This document shows positions 6,181-7,163 of a stretch of 7,163 nucleotides of DNA, piece after piece. Source of the DNA: Clostridiales bacterium. Lineage in GTDB: Bacteria > Bacillota > Clostridia > Christensenellales > Aristaeellaceae. The notes under the pieces were generated by a model. The model was not told where the DNA came from. It did not search any database and saw only the letters and a list, made by a program, of their open reading frames with translations. The position numbers and the translations under genes are program-made. Position 1 is the stretch's first letter. The number at the start of each line of letters is the position of its first letter. Location of the stretch: the NCBI GenBank assembly GCA_004556985.1, contig SFFC01000108.1, forward strand, positions 1 through 7,163, given 5' to 3'.

Positions 6181-7023
6181 TTATTTCAACAGGAAATACA
6201 CGGCGACGAGCGCGCCCAGCGCGATGCGATACCAGCCAAAGGCCGTGAAGCTGTGGCGCTTGATGTAGCGGATGAACGTCTTGATCGCGATCACGGAGAC
6301 GACGAACGCCGTCACGCAGCCGACCGCGAGAATCAGCAGCTCCTCGGGCGTGAAGCTCAGGCCGAATTTGAGCACCTTGATCAGGCTCGCGCCCGCCATC
6401 GTCGGAATCGCGAGATAGAAGCTGAACTCCGACGCCGCCGCGCGGGAGCAGCCCATCAGCATGCCGCCCAGGATCGTCGCGCCGGAGCGGCTCGTGCCCG
6501 GCACGAGCGAGAGCACCTGGAACAATCCGATCAACAGCGCCATGCGCATGTCGATCAGCTCCGCGCTCTGCACGCGCGGGCGGCGGCGATCGCTCTGCCG
6601 GCGCTCGATGATGATGAAGGCGACGCCGTAGAGCACGAGCATCGCCGCGACGACGGGCGCCGTGTGCAGATGCGCCTCCATCCAGTCGTCCAGCGGAATG
6701 CCCACGATCGCGCTGGGCAGAATCGCCACGACGATCCTGATCCACAGGTTCACCGTGTCCATTTTGAGAAAGCCCTTGATCCCCTCGCCCTTTTGGGCGC
6801 GCTTGAACGGCCAGAGCTTGCCGAAGTAGAGCACGACGACCGCCAGAATCGCGCCCAGCTGGATGACCACCTCGAACATGCGCATGAACGCATCGCTCAT
6901 CTGCAGCCGCACAAACTCGTCAAGGAGAATCAGGTGGCCGGTCGAGCTGATCGGCAGCCATTCCGTGATTCCCTCCACAACGCCAAAGAGGATCGCCTTG
7001 AGCGTTTCCAGCATCAGATTCAT
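6181..7023 (-). CDS. uppP: Undecaprenyl-diphosphate phosphatase (UppP/BacA family)
   Basis: An integral membrane enzyme that dephosphorylates undecaprenyl diphosphate to the monophosphate, recycling the lipid carrier for peptidoglycan and other wall polymers; its overproduction is known to give bacitracin resistance. The 280-residue length is typical. The first catalytic motif, V-E-G-I-T-E-W-L-P-I-S-S-T-G-H (16-30), contains E17, E21, S27 and H30, the same positions as in the E. coli enzyme. The second motif, P-G-T-S-R-S-G (175-181), supplies R179. Hydrophobic helices fill the rest, with a charged loop near 139-157. The ATG at 7023 is supported by GGGAGG (7035-7030) with 6 nt spacing. A stop of another minus-strand gene lies only 39 nt upstream of the ATG, so uppP is probably cotranscribed with it. 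No key residue is missing. Confidence 0.97.
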   Translation of the reverse strand: MNLMLETLKAILFGVVEGITEWLPISSTGHLILLDEFVRLQMSDAFMRMFEVVIQLGAILAVVVLYFGKLWPFKRAQKGEGIKGFLKMDTVNLWIRIVVAILPSAIVGIPLDDWMEAHLHTAPVVAAMLVLYGVAFIIIERRQSDRRRPRVQSAELIDMRMALLIGLFQVLSLVPGTSRSGATILGGMLMGCSRAAASEFSFYLAIPTMAGASLIKVLKFGLSFTPEELLILAVGCVTAFVVSVIAIKTFIRYIKRHSFTAFGWYRIALGALVAVYFLLK

Positions 7024-7042
7024 GTTCTTCCTCCCTGTCTTT

Positions 7043-7059
7043 GCCGCCCGGAGGGCAGC
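7043..7059 (-). other. Small intercistronic hairpin upstream of uppP
   Basis: In the minus-strand RNA 7059-7053 pairs with 7049-7043: 7 bp, one G-U wobble and a 3-nt loop. It sits between the upstream stop codon and the uppP ribosome binding site. There is no following U-run, so it is not a standard terminator. It may be chance in GC-rich DNA. Confidence 0.3.
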
Positions 7060-7062
7060 CTG

Positions 7063-7163
7063 TTAAAAATCGAATTCCTCCGCGCTGCGCACGGTCAGCC
7101 GCGCCGGTGCGCGGCCTTGCGTGCTCTCGCGGCGCTGCGCCTCCAGCTCGCGCGCCATCGCCT
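7063..7163 (-). CDS. C-terminal end of an unidentified protein, partial
   Basis: Reading leftward from the right edge, one frame is open for 32 full codons and ends at TAA (7065-7063). The tail is charged and then acidic: an Ala/Arg/Glu-rich helical stretch (M-A-R-E-L-E-A-Q-R-R-E), a basic linker, and the ending R-S-A-E-E-F-D-F. Codon usage (GC-rich third positions) matches the neighbours. The stop lies 39 nt before the uppP ATG on the same strand, which fits an operon. The fragment is too short to identify; a shadow frame cannot be fully excluded. Confidence 0.55.
   Translation of the reverse strand, partial: AMARELEAQRRESTQGRAPARLTVRSAEEFDF

Noticed and set aside
1..7163. Mobile element, CRISPR array, tRNA/rRNA or phage remnant
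   Set aside because: No direct-repeat array, terminal inverted repeats, transposase or integrase motifs, or tRNA-like cloverleaf was noticed on either strand, and base composition is uniform.

Overview
This is a GC-rich window (roughly two-thirds G+C by eye). It most likely comes from the chromosome of a high-GC Clostridia-type Firmicute. The grounds are a single-chain PurL of the Firmicutes clade II type, near-perfect sigma-A promoters, strong AGGAGG ribosome binding sites, a TGAAAC/CGTCTA extracytoplasmic-function (ECF) sigma promoter, and an anti-sigma-like protein with tryptophan-containing repeats. A Christensenellales-like relative is a guess; the species cannot be named from this sequence.

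Layout. Positions 1-1140 (minus strand) hold a two-gene regulatory operon: an ECF sigma factor and, overlapping it by 4 bp, a membrane-anchored probable anti-sigma protein that runs off the left edge. A textbook ECF promoter lies just upstream (1185-1213), so the operon is probably autoregulated. Next comes a rho-independent terminator (1304-1334) closing purL. purL (1367-5125, minus) encodes the large FGAM synthase of purine synthesis, with the glutaminase fused at its C-terminus. The 293-bp region 5126-5418 is a divergent control region. It contains a sigma-A promoter and a leader hairpin for purL, a 16-bp inverted repeat, and a second sigma-A promoter with a structured leader for a plus-strand TraX-family membrane protein gene (5419-6120). 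traX converges on uppP (6181-7023, minus), which encodes undecaprenyl-diphosphate phosphatase; a strong hairpin terminator oriented for uppP sits between them. The last 101 bases hold the C-terminal end of another minus-strand gene, probably cotranscribed with uppP.

How the genes relate. Apart from the sigma/anti-sigma pair the genes are functionally independent housekeeping or membrane genes. UppP (lipid-carrier recycling) and the ECF system (often envelope-stress sensing in this group) could both concern the envelope, but nothing in the sequence links them. I see no mobile element, CRISPR array, tRNA, rRNA or recognisable riboswitch. There is no convincing undescribed multigene system here. 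The items most worth a second look are the repeat-bearing anti-sigma protein with its ECF promoter, and the inverted repeat between the divergent purL and traX promoters.
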